Positions 22,847 through 35,804 of a stretch of DNA of 64,000 nt are shown one piece after another; within the stretch, counting starts at the first letter, position 1; each line of letters opens with the position of its first letter. The position numbers and the translations under genes are program-made. Origin of the DNA: Aquanectria penicillioides (Eukaryota > Ascomycota > Sordariomycetes > Hypocreales > Nectriaceae); assembly GCA_003415625.1 (NCBI GenBank), contig PYIU01000007.1, positions 1,116,001 through 1,180,000 of the forward strand. The letters run 5' to 3'. The notes below the pieces were generated by a model. The model was not told where the DNA came from and made no database searches. It saw nothing but the letters and a program-made list of their open reading frames with translations.

Positions 22847-25800
22847 TTATTCTAGACTCTCCGAGTGTCGTCGGATATCCTCATCACTGAGGGCGCTCAT
22901 CCAGAGGCAGCGCTCGGTAATGCCTTCGATGGGCTGGAATTTGTACCTCGTACTCGCCTCCAAGAGCCTCAGTAGGGTTTTAACTACAGCCGCAGCAATG
23001 CGGCATCGCTCAAAGTTGATTAGGGGCGGTGTCGTGGGTGATCCCGCAATCTCAGATGGTCTCTGTACGTTGTACAAGAGATCGTGAGTATAAATTCCTA
23101 CGAAAGGAATGCATCCCGAATCAGAGCCAACCTCCATTTCTGCACGGAGGTTATAAAAGTTGCGCATAGGAGTCACCAACTTTTCCAAGTCCCGCAGGGT
23201 TTTATGGTCGTGGGGAGGGAGCAGCGCCCACGTTTTGGACAGACGAGAAACCTCATTGCTGGACAAGGCAATCGCGAGCTGTGCAAGGGTCGCGAAATTG
23301 CGGTAGCGTCGGCAGTGGGTTGCGATGTGAATGAACTTGGCAATACAACGCGCTCTCTCCTCGATATCTTGTGTCAAAACGATCTCAGATATCACCCATT
23401 TAACCATAATGTTGAAACGAGCAATGACCACCTCGACTCCGTGGGCGTCGGTGTTGCGCAAAAAGTCAACCCAGGATCGAGAGTCGTTGTTCTGGGCATT
23501 CTTCCAGTTCATGTCAATTAGCTCCTTCCAGTCAATTTCGTTCAGAGCATCCTTCTCGATAAGGGTGAACTGCTGGGCCAGGATCTCCGAGTCAAACGCC
23601 AAAATGAAGGGCAGATGCACATTGTACTTGTTGTGCTCGGCCCGTTCGGGCTTGGGGACCGGCCGGAGGGGATCAGTCGAGTCAGTTTGGTCGTCAGTAG
23701 AGCTAATTGAGTGAATATATGGCGCAGTGGGTGTAGTCTCGGGGGTTGGAGGGAGAGGCTTCTGGCCGTATATTTGGTTCTCGTGGACCTCTGGTACTTT
23801 GAACGACTGAGGGGGCGACATCTCCAGAGCTTGTACAAGTGTGATAGGTGGTGACGGAGGGCTCCTCTTGGGCGCGGGGGTTGGGGCTGGAGATCCCAGT
23901 GGATGGGCTGGGAGATGAATTCGAGGTGGGATACCATGCTGTAGTTCAAACTCGTCGTCATCGAGGGCGTCAACGGAGAGCTCCGAAGAGAGATCGCTGT
24001 CATCATTAAGAAAAGACTGATCCTCTTCCTCCTCCTCCTGCACGGGTGCAGTGTCCCCGGGTCTGATGCCCTCAATGCTCTCGGTTTTGGTAACGAAGTC
24101 GTAGGATGGGTGTCGTGAATCATTTTCCTCGTCAAGGAAACCGTACTTGGGTTGCCTTGGCGTGGCTTCGTCATCAGGTCCTTCGAGGATTGACATGTCT
24201 GTCCACGCCCGGGTCACACGTCGGCTACGACCATCTTCGGTTCCATCCCGTTCTAGGATAGGAATAGAGGAATACGATTCCTGAGATGTCTCAGACAGAA
24301 ACGACTTGTATCCAGTGGCAGGACGTTGCGGTGTCACAAAGTCACCTTCTTGTTCCACTTGTTCCAGTTCGTCCTGGTCATCCTGATCGTCCTGGTCGGG
24401 GTCGAACATGAAGGTTTGTCTCATGACAAGCTCCTCGCGATGGTCTTTCTTCTCCTGCATTTCAATCTCCGGCTCACCAATCGCGATTCCGATTTCAGCA
24501 GGATCAACGGCTTCCGGTTGTTTTTGCTTCTTCTCTACAAATTTTCCCTCAAGTTTCAACAATGCCGATTCGATGCCTCCGTCGTCATCATCGTCGGGGA
24601 TCTGTGCCAACCTTTGAGCCTCGACCTCAAAGGAGGGTCGCATCACTGGCTTGGACGAATGAGTGCTAAACAGTGACAGATTGCGCTTAGGTGGTTTTTC
24701 GGCAAGTTGGCCGAGCGAGAAAACTTCTGTTCTAGGTTTGGGATACTCCATTGAGATAACTTCGGCGTTTCCAAACGAGTCGACACGCGGGCTCTGGATG
24801 AAAGAGCCCCTGATAGATCCGGAATACGTAGTCAATGAACCAACTGATCGAGATCTTCGTAGCGATACCAAATCTAGCTCGCCAACGTTTGTCGCTGCTC
24901 GAAGGTCACCGCCGGGGCGTCTCCGCAAAACTCGAAGAGGCTGTGGCACAGGTACTTCCGACTCGTCATTGTCTGATACCTCCGAATAGGTGGTTGTGGC
25001 GTCGAAGCTGCGAACTGATGAGTGGCCCATTCCACTGCCGAAAGAGTATCTCCGTTTCTGCAACATTGAATTCAATGACTGGTGAGTCCGTGTTGACTTG
25101 TTTCGGCCATGACCACGAAACGAGACTGGCGGGTAATGGCGAAGGCTTCGCTGGGTCGTGGACACGGAAGTTCGGGTACGCTCTTCAGAGGGGCGGGTGC
25201 TATGTGAGGGAGCTAAAGTATCAAGATCGGGAACGAAGGGTGGCAATGGGTCTTGCGAGAGAGAAGGTCGAAAAACATGCTGGTTCAGCAAATACGAGGA
25301 GCGTCTGGGCGTGCCTGACATCGAGGGTGCAGGAGGAGTATTTGGTGGGGTGGGATCCCCACCACCCAGCCTGAAGCTATCTGCAAACGCATCGACGGAA
25401 GGATGCCCACTAAGAGGTTCTCGATGCGGCGCCAATTGATCAAGAGGGGTCGTGTCATCAAAAATGACAATCGACTTGCTCCCAGTGGTGATTGCCATGT
25501 CACTGACAGGTCTCATCTTGTGATTGTGATGCAGGCTGTCGAACGTGGTCGAATCCAAATGCGCAGCAGAGTATTCGAGATCGGCTGGCATGGACGTCGC
25601 AGAGTTAGGCGACATAAGAGGCAACCCTCGTCGCTCTGCCTCAGCAACGGCCTCCTCTCGGACAGCCTTCTTGAAATCCTCCGCCGCCTCGGCGCCAAGC
25701 AAGTCAATTCTTACCGGGGGTCGGGCGCTGTTGTATCGGTGGCGGTTCTGTGGGACAACTGCTGTTCCCGGGAGTCGGTTCGTCGTTGCGCCACGCGGGC

Positions 25801-28499
25801 CGATTGGAGCCACGTTGATGAAGCTTCCCTGCGTCGGAGAAACGCCCTGGCCTCGAGTGCTCAATGCGCGCCGCACGCTCCCAAGCAATTTTTTCATTCC
25901 GTGTCCTGACATGGCGCCTGCGGGGGACCTCTCCTTTGTCATTTCCTGGCTTTCTGGGTGAAGTGTTGTGGTGTATCTGCCGGTGCGAGGGGTGTCATCG
26001 GGTTCGACATCGACGAACGCCTGAGCAGGCGGCAACAAGTTTCCTCGGACAAGGCTCCCTGCATACGGAACAGTCATCAAAAACTCCTGGTCCTTGAATG
26101 ACACTTTGTCAGAGCTGTGGTCTCTCAGGGAGTCGGTCAAACTGTTGTTGCGCTTATGCGTTGGAGGGGCTGGGCGAACTCGTTTGCCAACGAGTGCTCG
26201 TGGCGTAGTCGCCACCGGCCCTGTCTGGTTGTACATTGAGCTCGCGGTGACGGGGTGAGCCCCCAGTGGGTGAGGACCATGAGGATGAGTAGCTCTCGTT
26301 CCCTTGTTAGGAAACGAGCATGAAATGATATCAACACTCGTCATACTAACAGGAGAGGCTGGATTTTGCTCCACATCTACAGGATCCGGTGTCATTTGGT
26401 CCTCTGGAGTGCTGGGTCGGTTTTCGAATACGATCAAGTCGCCAATGTGACCAGCTCGAGAGATGTCGGCAATGAAGCTAGTTCGCTCACAGGTGCTTTT
26501 CCTCTGCGGAAACATGTTGTCTAGCTGAGGCAAGTCTCCATCCTCTCGGTCCCAAAAACGTCGGGTCCAATTCTGGGTCCCTGTGACCCGCAATACCTCC
26601 GGGGGAGACAGGAACACTAGCGTCGAGGGAATCATCGAAATCAGGGCCGTCCCAGTACAAGGCACAAACTCTTCTCCAACACTTCTTGAGCTCTCCAAGG
26701 ATCTTGAGTTGCACCTTTCGCGATCGGGTACATTGAGACAGCTCAGCAACGAAATCGTTCAAAAGCTCGCAAAAGACAACTCGGAGGTTGTAGTCGAGCA
26801 CGAAATCGTCCATGAAATAGTTGAGAATCCAATGCCGCAGAGCAACAAATGTTCGAACGCGAACGACCATGCCCGTTTCGTCATCTCGGTCCAGTGCCCA
26901 TCGAAGTCGCGCTACGAGCATTCGCAAAAGGTCGGCCGATTCCAAGAAGGCACGAAAGGTTAGGAAGAAGTCAGATATCAGCTCGTAATCCAAGAAACTT
27001 GGGGACGTGATTTCTGCGACTAGTCGCGGTGGAGTGGCTGCGGTGACAGCACCGCTCGCAGGTGAGTACCTGACGAGTGTTCGATCATCACAGGCAGGTT
27101 TGAAAGTTAGGTCGTCGAACATGGCGGGTTCGATTTTGGAGTTTGACAAATATGACGGGTGAAGAGGACGAACTGTCCGAGGAGAGGGAGGTGTCGGAGT
27201 TGTGGCCGCCGAGCGAGAGAAACGCAAGACGGGCACCGCCAAAGTGCTAGGCCGTCTCGATCCCATGTCGAGCTGGGAGCTGTTGAGATCTCCTTGAGGA
27301 CGGTTCAACAAAGAGGCGCTGCTGCTGCGAAACTCCTCGGTGGGAGCGTATGAGGAACCGCGAATGATGGGGGTTCCTCTGACTGTAAACCGTGGGGTTC
27401 CTAGCCGCCAGGAGGGAATGTTGATATCGAGCAGTGGTATGGAGTTTGGATCAAGGTCTTCCATAGTCCGGGGCCGATGGTCGTCGCCGGGTTTGGAGAT
27501 GACAATTTTGAAGTCACCAGCATCTGCTTCCTTGGCGCCGGTGGCCTCGTGGACCGTGCTGTCGGACAAAGCGCGTCGATGCTTTGCGGGCCGACTAGAA
27601 TCCTGCGACTCGGAGAAGAACGCGTTACGGTTGTCGAAAGGTGAGGCTTCTGGAGTGGGAGTCCACTGGCTGATGTGCAATTCACTGCCCTGGTCCTCAG
27701 CGGATCTGTCTTGAACCAAGGGATCCAGCCCAGCGGTGCTCGGCGGGGTGATGGGGAATACGAATTGAGGTTGGGGACATCGCTGGTTGGCAGGACGGAC
27801 AGTCGGTCTAAAGTGAAAGCAATGTCAGCTCGGCGTCATCCAGCGTCAGCGTTTCGGGCACCAGCGAGATGGTGTCCGTGAATGCAGAGCAAAGCGGGCC
27901 GCAAGAGTGTACCGACTGAGACTCGTCCCCACGAGGCGACGGCTAGATGACGGAGTGGAGAGTCGGGAAGAGGGGAGATGCTGGGACATAGAATTCCAGT
28001 GCAGCGGGAATGGCGAAAACGGCGGACGATTGACTTACCTCAGATATATACGACCGTTGTTGCCAACATTTGCAACTGCGAACTGTCGTCCTTCACGGCC
28101 AGCGGATCCACCATCGGGGGTGATGTCGTATTTAGAAGGGTTGTTGGAAGGGTCGGCATCGGCAGCGGCAGTAGGGAGAGCGTCCCTGTAGCCTCTTGTG
28201 GTGGAAGGCCTTCGCTGGATGGATCGTCGCTCGGAATGAGGGACCAAGGGTCTGGCGGTGGTTGGCGGCATGCGCGTAGTGGCCGACCTAACGAGTTTTT
28301 TGGGCGCCGGTGCTTCCCTAGGGAGGGTTGGAGGAGCAATGTTGGTGAAGGGGATGGTGACGGCCCCGGACCTGGGCGTCGCGGTGGTGGACGACAGATC
28401 CTTGATCGGGGCGCGCGAAGAGATGGGGACTGGCGGCGGAGCGCTGAGGCCAGTTGCTGGCAACAGCGGGTCTGCTGAAGACTCCAGCAGGGTCGCCAT
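22847..28499 (-). CDS. LTE1: Large Ras-family guanine nucleotide exchange factor, LTE1-like, with an apparent frame break
   Basis: Exon 1 (28039-28499) and exon 2 (22847-27807) flank a 231-bp intron (donor GTAAGT, acceptor TTTAG). The product would be about 1806 residues. A RasGEF N-terminal domain lies at roughly residues 403-515 (PSFLDYELISDFFLTFRAFL, then HWILNYFMDDFVLDYNLR). A ~900-residue low-complexity Ser/Pro/Asp linker follows. The catalytic Cdc25 domain forms the last ~250 residues (DIEERARCIAKFIHIATHCR, YNLRAEMEVGSDSGCIPFVGIYTHDL). GEF-N far from a C-terminal catalytic domain, and no SH3, fits Lte1 (mitotic-exit GEF) better than Cdc25. The frame changes near 26554-26558, a run of five A on the plus strand, so one extra base is implied. 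Alternatively a 76-bp intron (GTATTG to CTAG) would restore the frame, but it lacks a good branch site. Confidence 0.8.
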
Positions 28500-29007
28500 G
28501 GGCACGGCCGCTCGAGTGTGAACGTCGTCAGGAGAGAGCAGAGCAGGCGAGGCTCAAGGCGACGGGAGCTGCAGAAGAAGGCATTGAGTTAGCAAGAGGA
28601 GCAGCAGCCGCTTGGGCGCATGTCGGCGAGGAGGTTGAAGGAAAGAGAACGAATGCGGATGTTAGGAGAGTGGGATGAGATAAAATGACGGCAGAGGGAT
28701 AGGCGGCGAAACCGAAGAGATGCGATGACATTTGATTGCCCTGGATACCCGGTTGAGGTTCAACGAGGTCCCCCCCAGCCAAGTCCCAGCTGGAAGAGCG
28801 GGTCCCTATTTAGGAGATGGGGATACGAGCGAGGGGAGGAGAGGAGAAGGACCAGGACGTACGGTGCGTGACGACGCCATATAGCAGCCAACAAGGGCTT
28901 TCTGGTTGTCTGGGGATCACAGGGGAGACGCGGACATCGAGATGTCGCATGCGCAGTCGCGGGGGGATCGTGAATCGCGAATTTGTTGCGGTTGTTGGTG
29001 ATGGTTG

Positions 29008-29040
29008 GTGAGTGAGTGAGTGAGTGAGTGAGTGAGTGAG
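29008..29040. repeat. (GTGA)n microsatellite
   Basis: About eight uninterrupted copies of GTGA, followed by a slightly broken GGAGTGAGG. It lies in the non-coding region upstream of the LTE1-like gene. Confidence 0.95.
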
Positions 29041-32000
29041 GGAGTGAGGTTGTGTTGTGAGGTGCGTGACTGGACGTAGCAGGAGCGAAGCGCAAGCACA
29101 CGAGGAAGGCCTGAGCGAGCCACGAGGCAAAAAAGAGACAACGCAACGCAACACAAGGCTTCACAGAACAGGTAAACAAGCCTCAGAGTCAGGTTTGAGT
29201 GACGAAAGCGACATTGCAAGACAGGGAAAGACCCAAGCAATGAAGGGACCGAGACAAGGTAAAGCAAATTGAGAGAGACGCACACACAGACGCACACTCT
29301 ATGATTCACTCAAGCCATTGGAAGAAGGGGGACCAAGCTGGATGGGACAAGATGAGCACACCCACAAGCGCGCCGGTGGGGCGAGCAAGCAAGAGTGTCA
29401 AGGCTTCCAGTGCCCGCAAGACACACGGCGCACTAGTACCGCCCAGGTACCGTTTACATGGAGCTAACGGTAGAGTGCAAGCCCGCCCGCTGCGTGCTGA
29501 TAACGATGGCGGCGCCCAACGATGGTGCTAGAGCCCTAGGCATGGTGCTAACGGGCCACACAAGCTGTGGTAGGAGTGCTAGGAGTTGGTGGGAGCGCCA
29601 GAATCGCCAGCGAGGCGTCTCCAGGAGCCGGCACGCTCGTGTGCCCCCCCTCGCCACGGGACTCAGCAGTACCGGGTACTTTGGTCGACCAGCCATGCGG
29701 CACCGTCGCACTCCCACGCACCAGCTAGGGCGGTCCAGGGGAGCGAGGTTACAGCGGGCTCCAGGTGGGCTGGGTGCGCTCCCGAGTCGGGGGAAACCGT
29801 GCGTGTACCCGGTGATTGGTGGGAAGCCTTGGCCTTGGCCCTAGGCCCAGCTGCGGGGGGGGGCCTCCCTCTGTGACCTTTTTTTTTTTATTTCTGCGAA
29901 CCATGCCCTGCAATCCCATGGCGTAGTCAAAGAGGGCGAGTTGGGACGAAGGACGTTGCAGGCTGGTTGGTCGGTCACCATGGGAGAGAAGAGACCACAA
30001 CAAACAGAACAAAAAGGAAACATGACACAGGAGGGGGGGCCGCCAGAAAGAAAAAGGAAAAGGAAAAAGAAATATACCTGAGGGAGGGCGCCTTTGGGTC
30101 ATGTCGCTGTCGTGCCATACAAGGGACCAAGACGAGGGCTTGCAGACTCTCTTACCCAAGCCCATGCAATTTTTTCTTCTTCCTTCTCCATGGCCAGTGG
30201 CCCGTGGACCGTAGCGGCGGGATGGAAAAGTGAGGGAGCGAGGGCGACGGGAGGGCAAAATGGGTCTCTCCTGTTAGTCTTCTGGGGCCATGGGGCCGCT
30301 CATGTCGGGACCCAAAAGCCCGGGCTCGATGGCCCACCAGGGATATCCCATGTTGGCCCGTCTTCCAATGACCGAGACCCATTGACCGGTCTGTACAGTG
30401 CTTGCGTCGAGGCACCAACACCAAGCGACACCAAGGCACATGGCACCTCGGCTGGGGCTCGCCTGTCTACAGTGGCGCAATCTTCATGTCCCTACTGTAC
30501 GGATCCGTCTCGCCCACGTCTCATAACTAGGCGAATAGCTCTGATGGGGTCGATGTGTGAACGACTGGGCATCAATGAATGATTGATCAAATTTCAGAGA
30601 GCCTGAAGGGAGAGAGAGAGAAAGAAAATTGTGATACCCAAGGAGAAAAAGAGGGTCGAAGAGGATAGAAAGAAAAGAAACAAAACAAAACAAAAAAGGG
30701 TTAATCTTATTTTAGAAACAGGCACACTGACTGTCAAGAGAGCGACAGAGAGAAGATGGTTTCCAGAAGGCAAACATGCCAATGGCAACCAGCAAACTGA
30801 CCTCTCACGCTCAGCTCTCGCCTCTCTCTTGCGTCGCCGTGCATGACGCATGAGCAGCCCTTTATGCAACCATGCAACCATCCCACTCCTCATCCGCAAT
30901 GCCCTATCCAACCGCTGATCGCAGATCCAAGCCAGCCCCTCATCTGATGCTGATTCTCGACCTCGGGAGCTCTGGATCTGTCAGTTACTGGAGTTCGGTC
31001 GTCCGCGCCGCCGTCATAGCTCTCCCGCTGAGGTCCAACCACCCACCGCTCGCCGTACATAGTACCACGATTGCACATCCATCACATCATCATCGCGCGA
31101 ACCGCGCATTGACGGTTTCCCTCATCCATGCCCCATGACTCCCGATCAGACCTCCGCAGGGTTCGCAATCCCAACCAGCTGTAGATGACCAGATTCAGCA
31201 GTCCCTAGAAAACCCCCGACCGTTCAACCCAATACCATGGATACACGACCACTGCCCTTGCAGGTCCGGTACTGTCCCAGTTACCGCGCAGTACGAAACA
31301 TGCATATTCTTGTCTTGACCAGACCGATGCGCCAAAAGCGATCCGGCCCACCTCCCAGGGTCTAACTTATGGCAAACCATTCCACTTCCATCGGTGGCAT
31401 CAGCGGCTCCGAACAACAACCAGCGAGCAAGCAGACGACTCCAGCTTCCTGGCACACCATCTCACCGGGGAACCTACGGAACCCCTCCCGCTCGGCGAAT
31501 CAGCTCCACACGGCTCCTCCAGGGTAGCACTCTCCTCAAGCACTTTTAAGAGCTAAACTATCATGACCGTCCGCCTCGACTTGAATCCCACATCCCGTCG
31601 GATCATCGTGGCTTTTTGCTCTTTACGAGCATCCATCGATGCACATGGACGAGAAAAATGGTACCTTCCCACATGGCAGTTAGCTCGAAGTGCATGGCAC
31701 ATGGCACCCTCCCGCCTTTCCCGCCCGTCCGCCCGCCCGCCCGCTCTCAACGCCGCTCCTTCAAACCCTCGCCTTTTTCTTGCCTCGCTACCCTGGACTT
31801 CGCACTGCCTTCACCTTCACCTTCACGCTGCAGGGCCGAACTAACCATAAGTCCATAACTTACATTTTACTCAGCTCCATCCTGGTTATCTCTCAAACGG
31901 GTCCCTTCTGGCCCACGCCGCTCCAAATCGGCAAACCCCTCCGTCCCTCCTCGTGCATGACACTATCATTGCTTCCCTCCCAAAAATGCCCCTCATCCAG

Positions 32001-32586
32001 TTCATGCACCCCCGCGAGTCATTGCTCCTTGACCTTGTGACTTCTCCCGCATCGGCGCGCGTACATGGCCAATGACGTCGCCATCTTACCGAGCCAACCT
32101 CTTTCCCTTCCTCATGAGGTAATTCTGGCCGTGATGTGAAAGGCGGTGACAGTGACGAGGGGCGGATCATAGTAACGATATTCAACCTCCCCCCTCGTGC
32201 TCATGCACCTCTTAGCTTCGCCCTCGATGTCGTGCCTCTGTGCCTGGTCACAGTATTCTCCGAGTCGTTTTCGGATTGGGCTCTTCTTGGCTGTGTGACC
32301 ACCTCTAGCTACGGATGCTGATCACCGTTTGCAATTTTCCTGTAAGATCAGCGTTTGTACGACCACAATTTTCCAAGGCTGAGGGAACGGAATTGAACCA
32401 TGTCGTCAATGGTGTGTCCCCTCCCCAAAATGTGGCACGGTATCCCACAACCCGCCGATCCGATTTGGTGCGCCACAAGTGAGCCCCGCCTTACGTAGCA
32501 TCCTATGCAGCCCTGTGAGCAGACCCATAGCAAAAAATCCACAAAATATTGAAGCTCAAAAATAGAGAATAGCTTCACAGAAGACC

Positions 32587-32594
32587 AAAAAAAA
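32587..32594 (-). terminator. RNA polymerase III terminator of the 5S gene
   Basis: An uninterrupted T run on the minus strand directly follows the 3' end of the 5S rRNA gene, as required for Pol III termination. Confidence 0.85.
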
Positions 32595-32713
32595 ACATAC
32601 AACAGCGGGGATTCGCTGGTCGTCACCGACCCAACTACTAATCCACCCCTCACAAGCTTGACTCTGGGAGAGCGGACGGGATCCCGTATTTTCTTGTGGG
32701 TATGGTCGTATGT
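32595..32713 (-). rRNA. 5S ribosomal RNA gene
   Basis: The minus strand reads a complete 119-nt fungal 5S rRNA: ACATACGACCATACCCACAA at the 5' end and GCTGTTGTATGT at the 3' end, which pair to form helix I. Helix II (CCCACAAG with CTTGTG-A-GGG) is intact. The central GGATCCCGTCCGCTCTCCCA and AGTTGGGTCGGTGACGACCA segments match filamentous-ascomycete 5S. A T run follows. Single dispersed 5S genes are normal in these fungi. It lies in an otherwise gene-free stretch. A truncated copy of its 3' end lies at 42005-42042 in the other orientation. Confidence 0.95.
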
Positions 32714-33214
32714 ATCAGTGAGTGGAAGCAATTCAGCTCATAGAGCCGACCTGAGATCAGCTAGTTCCAGACGAGGGATCGATAGTTTCACAGATCAATT
32801 AGGTACACCAAACTCTCCATATCTTTGATATTTCGGGAAAGACCTTATCCGAGTTATTAAAGACGTGTGGTACGTAGTATTTAATGCCTAAGCTACTTCT
32901 GCAAGGTCGAAACATAGCTTAGCCAAGCCTTCAGGATGGGACGCCAATGTCAGGTCCTGTGGACAATTGCAAATTGGCCAGTTCAAGGCCACCCGCGGCA
33001 TCTATTAAGCTAGAGTCAACTATACCCAAATAAACAGGGCCTAAACTCCATTGACCTAGTAACAGTTGGCAACTTGGCCATAGTCCATTTCCGAGGTGGC
33101 ACATCAAGTGGACCTGACTCTGGGACGAAATTAGGCCGGATCGAGATTCTATTCCCAGCAAATATGTAGTAGATCTAGCTCACCGCACGAGCTAGCTAAA
33201 TTCTGTTCATTGGA

Positions 33215-33990
33215 TCAAAGCGCATGTAGTTTGTGGACTATTTCAGATACGTCAACCAATGCGCCTCCAAGAACGTAACTCATGAGGAAGCGGCTGGGGT
33301 GCTTGAGTCCATTTTGCAGATTGGTCCTCAATATGAAACTGCGCCATGAGTACGAGCTGTATGCAAGGCGAGGCACGGTCTCGAAGGAAGCGAGGACAAT
33401 GCCGAAAATGACAATGGGAACTGCTTGCGCCCCGAGGGAGTGAACAAAGGAGTCCCAAGTATTCTGCTGGAGTTGTGTACGAGGCACAGCCCAGAGACAA
33501 AAAAGGTGCAAGAATCTATACCATTTCTCTGTTAAGAGTCAGCCTAATCAACATTTCTGCGGCCATCCGCTAGAGGGACAAGACCTGCATTGGTTCGAAT
33601 TGACTCGAGAACCCCAGGGAACACAAATGCCATAAAGATGTGGACGACCCCGCTAACCTGTTTACCGTCGGAATCAGGAAGATCTAGGGCTTTAGATACT
33701 GATCTCAAAGCAACAAGGAGGTAACTAGTGGCGACTTGATGGACGATGATGGGTGTTTGCCGGCAAGGATGTACCAGAGGATGTACGGTGAGTATGCGCC
33801 TATGGGGATGACTAGGTATTGGAAGACTGTTTCGGAAACCGAGAGTTGCAGCGAAAGAACGCGGCGGACTGTCGCTACCAGTTCGAGACGGCCCAGAAGG
33901 AAGTTCCAAAGCTAATGGTAGGTATCCTCTCGGTAACTGAGTAGGTGAGGGAATGTACTTTGGCAAAGTACAATGCCAATACACAACATG
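33215..33990 (-). pseudogene. Possible remnant of a multi-spanning membrane-protein gene
   Basis: The minus strand shows protein-like hydrophobic blocks scattered over frames: ETVFQYLVIPIGAYSPYILW, then GVVHIFMAFVFPGVLESI, then AVPIVIFGIVLASFETVPRL. They lie in the order and spacing of membrane segments, but stops separate them and no clean splice pattern joins all three. One block pair (HQ ... LDLP ... SGVVH) weakly recalls fungal wax-synthase-like membrane acyltransferases, but this is not enough to assign a family. It could be a decayed gene or a multi-exon gene I cannot reconstruct. Confidence 0.3.
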
Positions 33991-34671
33991 AATGACAGCT
34001 AGATTCGGATTGAAGAATGATTCGGATGAGAATTTCGAGAATTATGAAGCTAATGATGATCCATTACCTCAGTTATGATAATCCGTTGCATATGGCCTAT
34101 GGCTCTATTTGATACTTCACTTGACACTATGGCGAGCCTGGACTGATAAACGAGTTTCCAAACTCCGACACACCGCCGTCATCTCTGCCCAGCTATACTA
34201 GTTCAAAAGGAATGTGACCGAATAGGGGTGATTCTCAGTATGGTTTGCCGTCTTAGGTCAGAGTGGACGAGTGACGTGCGATTTCCCAACTGTTTCGGAA
34301 TAGTGTCTCCGCTTGATGCCTTGCATTCCGCCTGCACAACCCCCAGTCAGCTTGGCACCCACGCTGGTAGCAATGGGTCTCCTCCTGGCCAAAGACATGA
34401 TACAATCTACCGTTACTTCGATGAAGGAATGCGCCCCCATCTGGCACTGCAACCAACAGCGATGCGACATTCTGTCAGAGTGTCAGAGGATCTGAGGGCA
34501 CCTGCAGGAGATCCCTGCTAGCCAGCCCACAGCGCTGAGATCCAGTCTGCCTTGAGTCTCGCCTCCCATGCCCCGCCTCAAGCATAAATTCCATGGCACG
34601 CATCGAGCTCCCACTCTGATCGAGTCCAGCGTCGGTCATCTTTCGACGTCTTGATTTCTTGCACACTCGTG

Positions 34672-35649
34672 ATGGCTGGGCTACAATCCGGCGATAAGGG
34701 CGCGTGCCTTGACGAAAATGCCCTGTTGGATCGCTTTGACCAGCTGGTGAGGGACGGCGTCATCTTCTACGACCCCGATCCGAGAATCGTACCCTACGAG
34801 CAGGGAGGATACAAGGTGAGCAGCACATCACGCGACCGCCATTTCATCGCACCAAATTAACCCCGGCCGCGAGGTTGGCCTGTACAGTTCGAATTTCGAA
34901 TAACAAATGCGTTGAAAAACAAGCCCAACGTCCCATCAGCCCCAATGGGGACCGTCAAGACCGGCCAGGCTAAAGCTAATCCAATCCCGGGCAGTGATAT
35001 CAATGTCTCGGGCTACGAGATACAACAGATAGGAGCCACTCACCTCTTGACATATAACATGTTTGATGCGTTCCGCCCGCACCTCTTGCTGCTCACGCAG
35101 GATGGGTACCGGAAACAGTACGAGCCGCTGGGCATTGATGACATCAAGGCGGCTCATACTGTGATATCGCAACTCAACGGAGAATACATGGTGCTCTACA
35201 ACTGTGGCATAGAATCTGGCTGCAGCAGGCTTCACAAACATATGCAAGTCATCCCGCATGCGACGCAAACCTTTGATATTTGGCGGAACATCCTGAACAA
35301 AGGTCTGAAGATGCCTTATCAGAGCTTCGTCCGAGTGTTTGACTCGACCCTGCCCAGCCCTGAGGACCTGTTCTCCTTGTATCTCGAACTATTCGAGCAG
35401 GCTCAAAAAGCGCTTGGTAAATTTTTGAGCGAAGACAATAGGGCCCCACCGCACAATGTCATCTTCGATAGGCATGGCATCATGGTTACACCTAGGAGAT
35501 CTGCGGGCATCCAAGGAGCCGATGCCAACGCGGCCGGGATGCTCGGAGTGGTCTGGATGTCTGATGAGGAAAAGATGCGAAAATGGATAGACTTGGGACC
35601 TTCTGAGGTTTTGAAAGCGGCCGGCGTCCCGGAGACGAAAGCAGATTAA
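34672..35649 (+). CDS. ATP adenylyltransferase / Ap4A phosphorylase-like protein (HIT-like fold)
   Basis: Two exons (34672-34815, 34888-35649) encode 301 residues, typical for the family. The N-terminal part reads GVIFYDPDPRIVPYEQGGYKFEFRITNALKNKP. The central domain shows the nucleotide-transferase HIT-like signature: ESGCSRLHKHMQVIPH at about residues 158-172, with the catalytic His pair at about 164 and 166. The C-terminal part includes HNVIFDRHGIMVTPR and GMLGVVWMS. Family members (yeast Apa1/Apa2) cleave diadenosine tetraphosphate with phosphate to ATP and ADP in the cytosol. The usual GGSQPHKH version of the motif here reads GCSRLHKH, a mild divergence that could reflect a paralog with altered specificity. 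The ATG at 34672 is the first in frame; the intron has donor GTGAGC. Confidence 0.88.
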
Positions 35650-35804
35650 GCGGTGAACGGGAGTCAAACCATGCGTTATGTCATGGAAAATATGTTATTT
35701 ATCATTTATGTTTCGTACACAGTCACAAGAAGTAGAGGGGATGAAGGGTATCAGACGCTTAGCTTGAAAACAATTGATAGAGGCACTGTCTTACATCAAG
35801 CCTC

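Larger units (their letters stand above)
28500..32594. other. Long upstream/intergenic region, no gene recognised
   Basis: This lies upstream of the LTE1-like gene. Open frames on both strands are Arg/Ser/Pro-rich, lack domains and do not join through splice sites into anything recognisable. A GTGA microsatellite lies at 29008-29040, a G9 run near 29855, and an A/G-rich tract at 30600-30720. It is probably a long promoter or 5' UTR region, or non-coding RNA. Confidence 0.45.

Noticed and set aside
29008..29040. Repeat arrays considered as a CRISPR array
   Set aside because: They are simple microsatellites without spacers, in a eukaryotic nuclear sequence.
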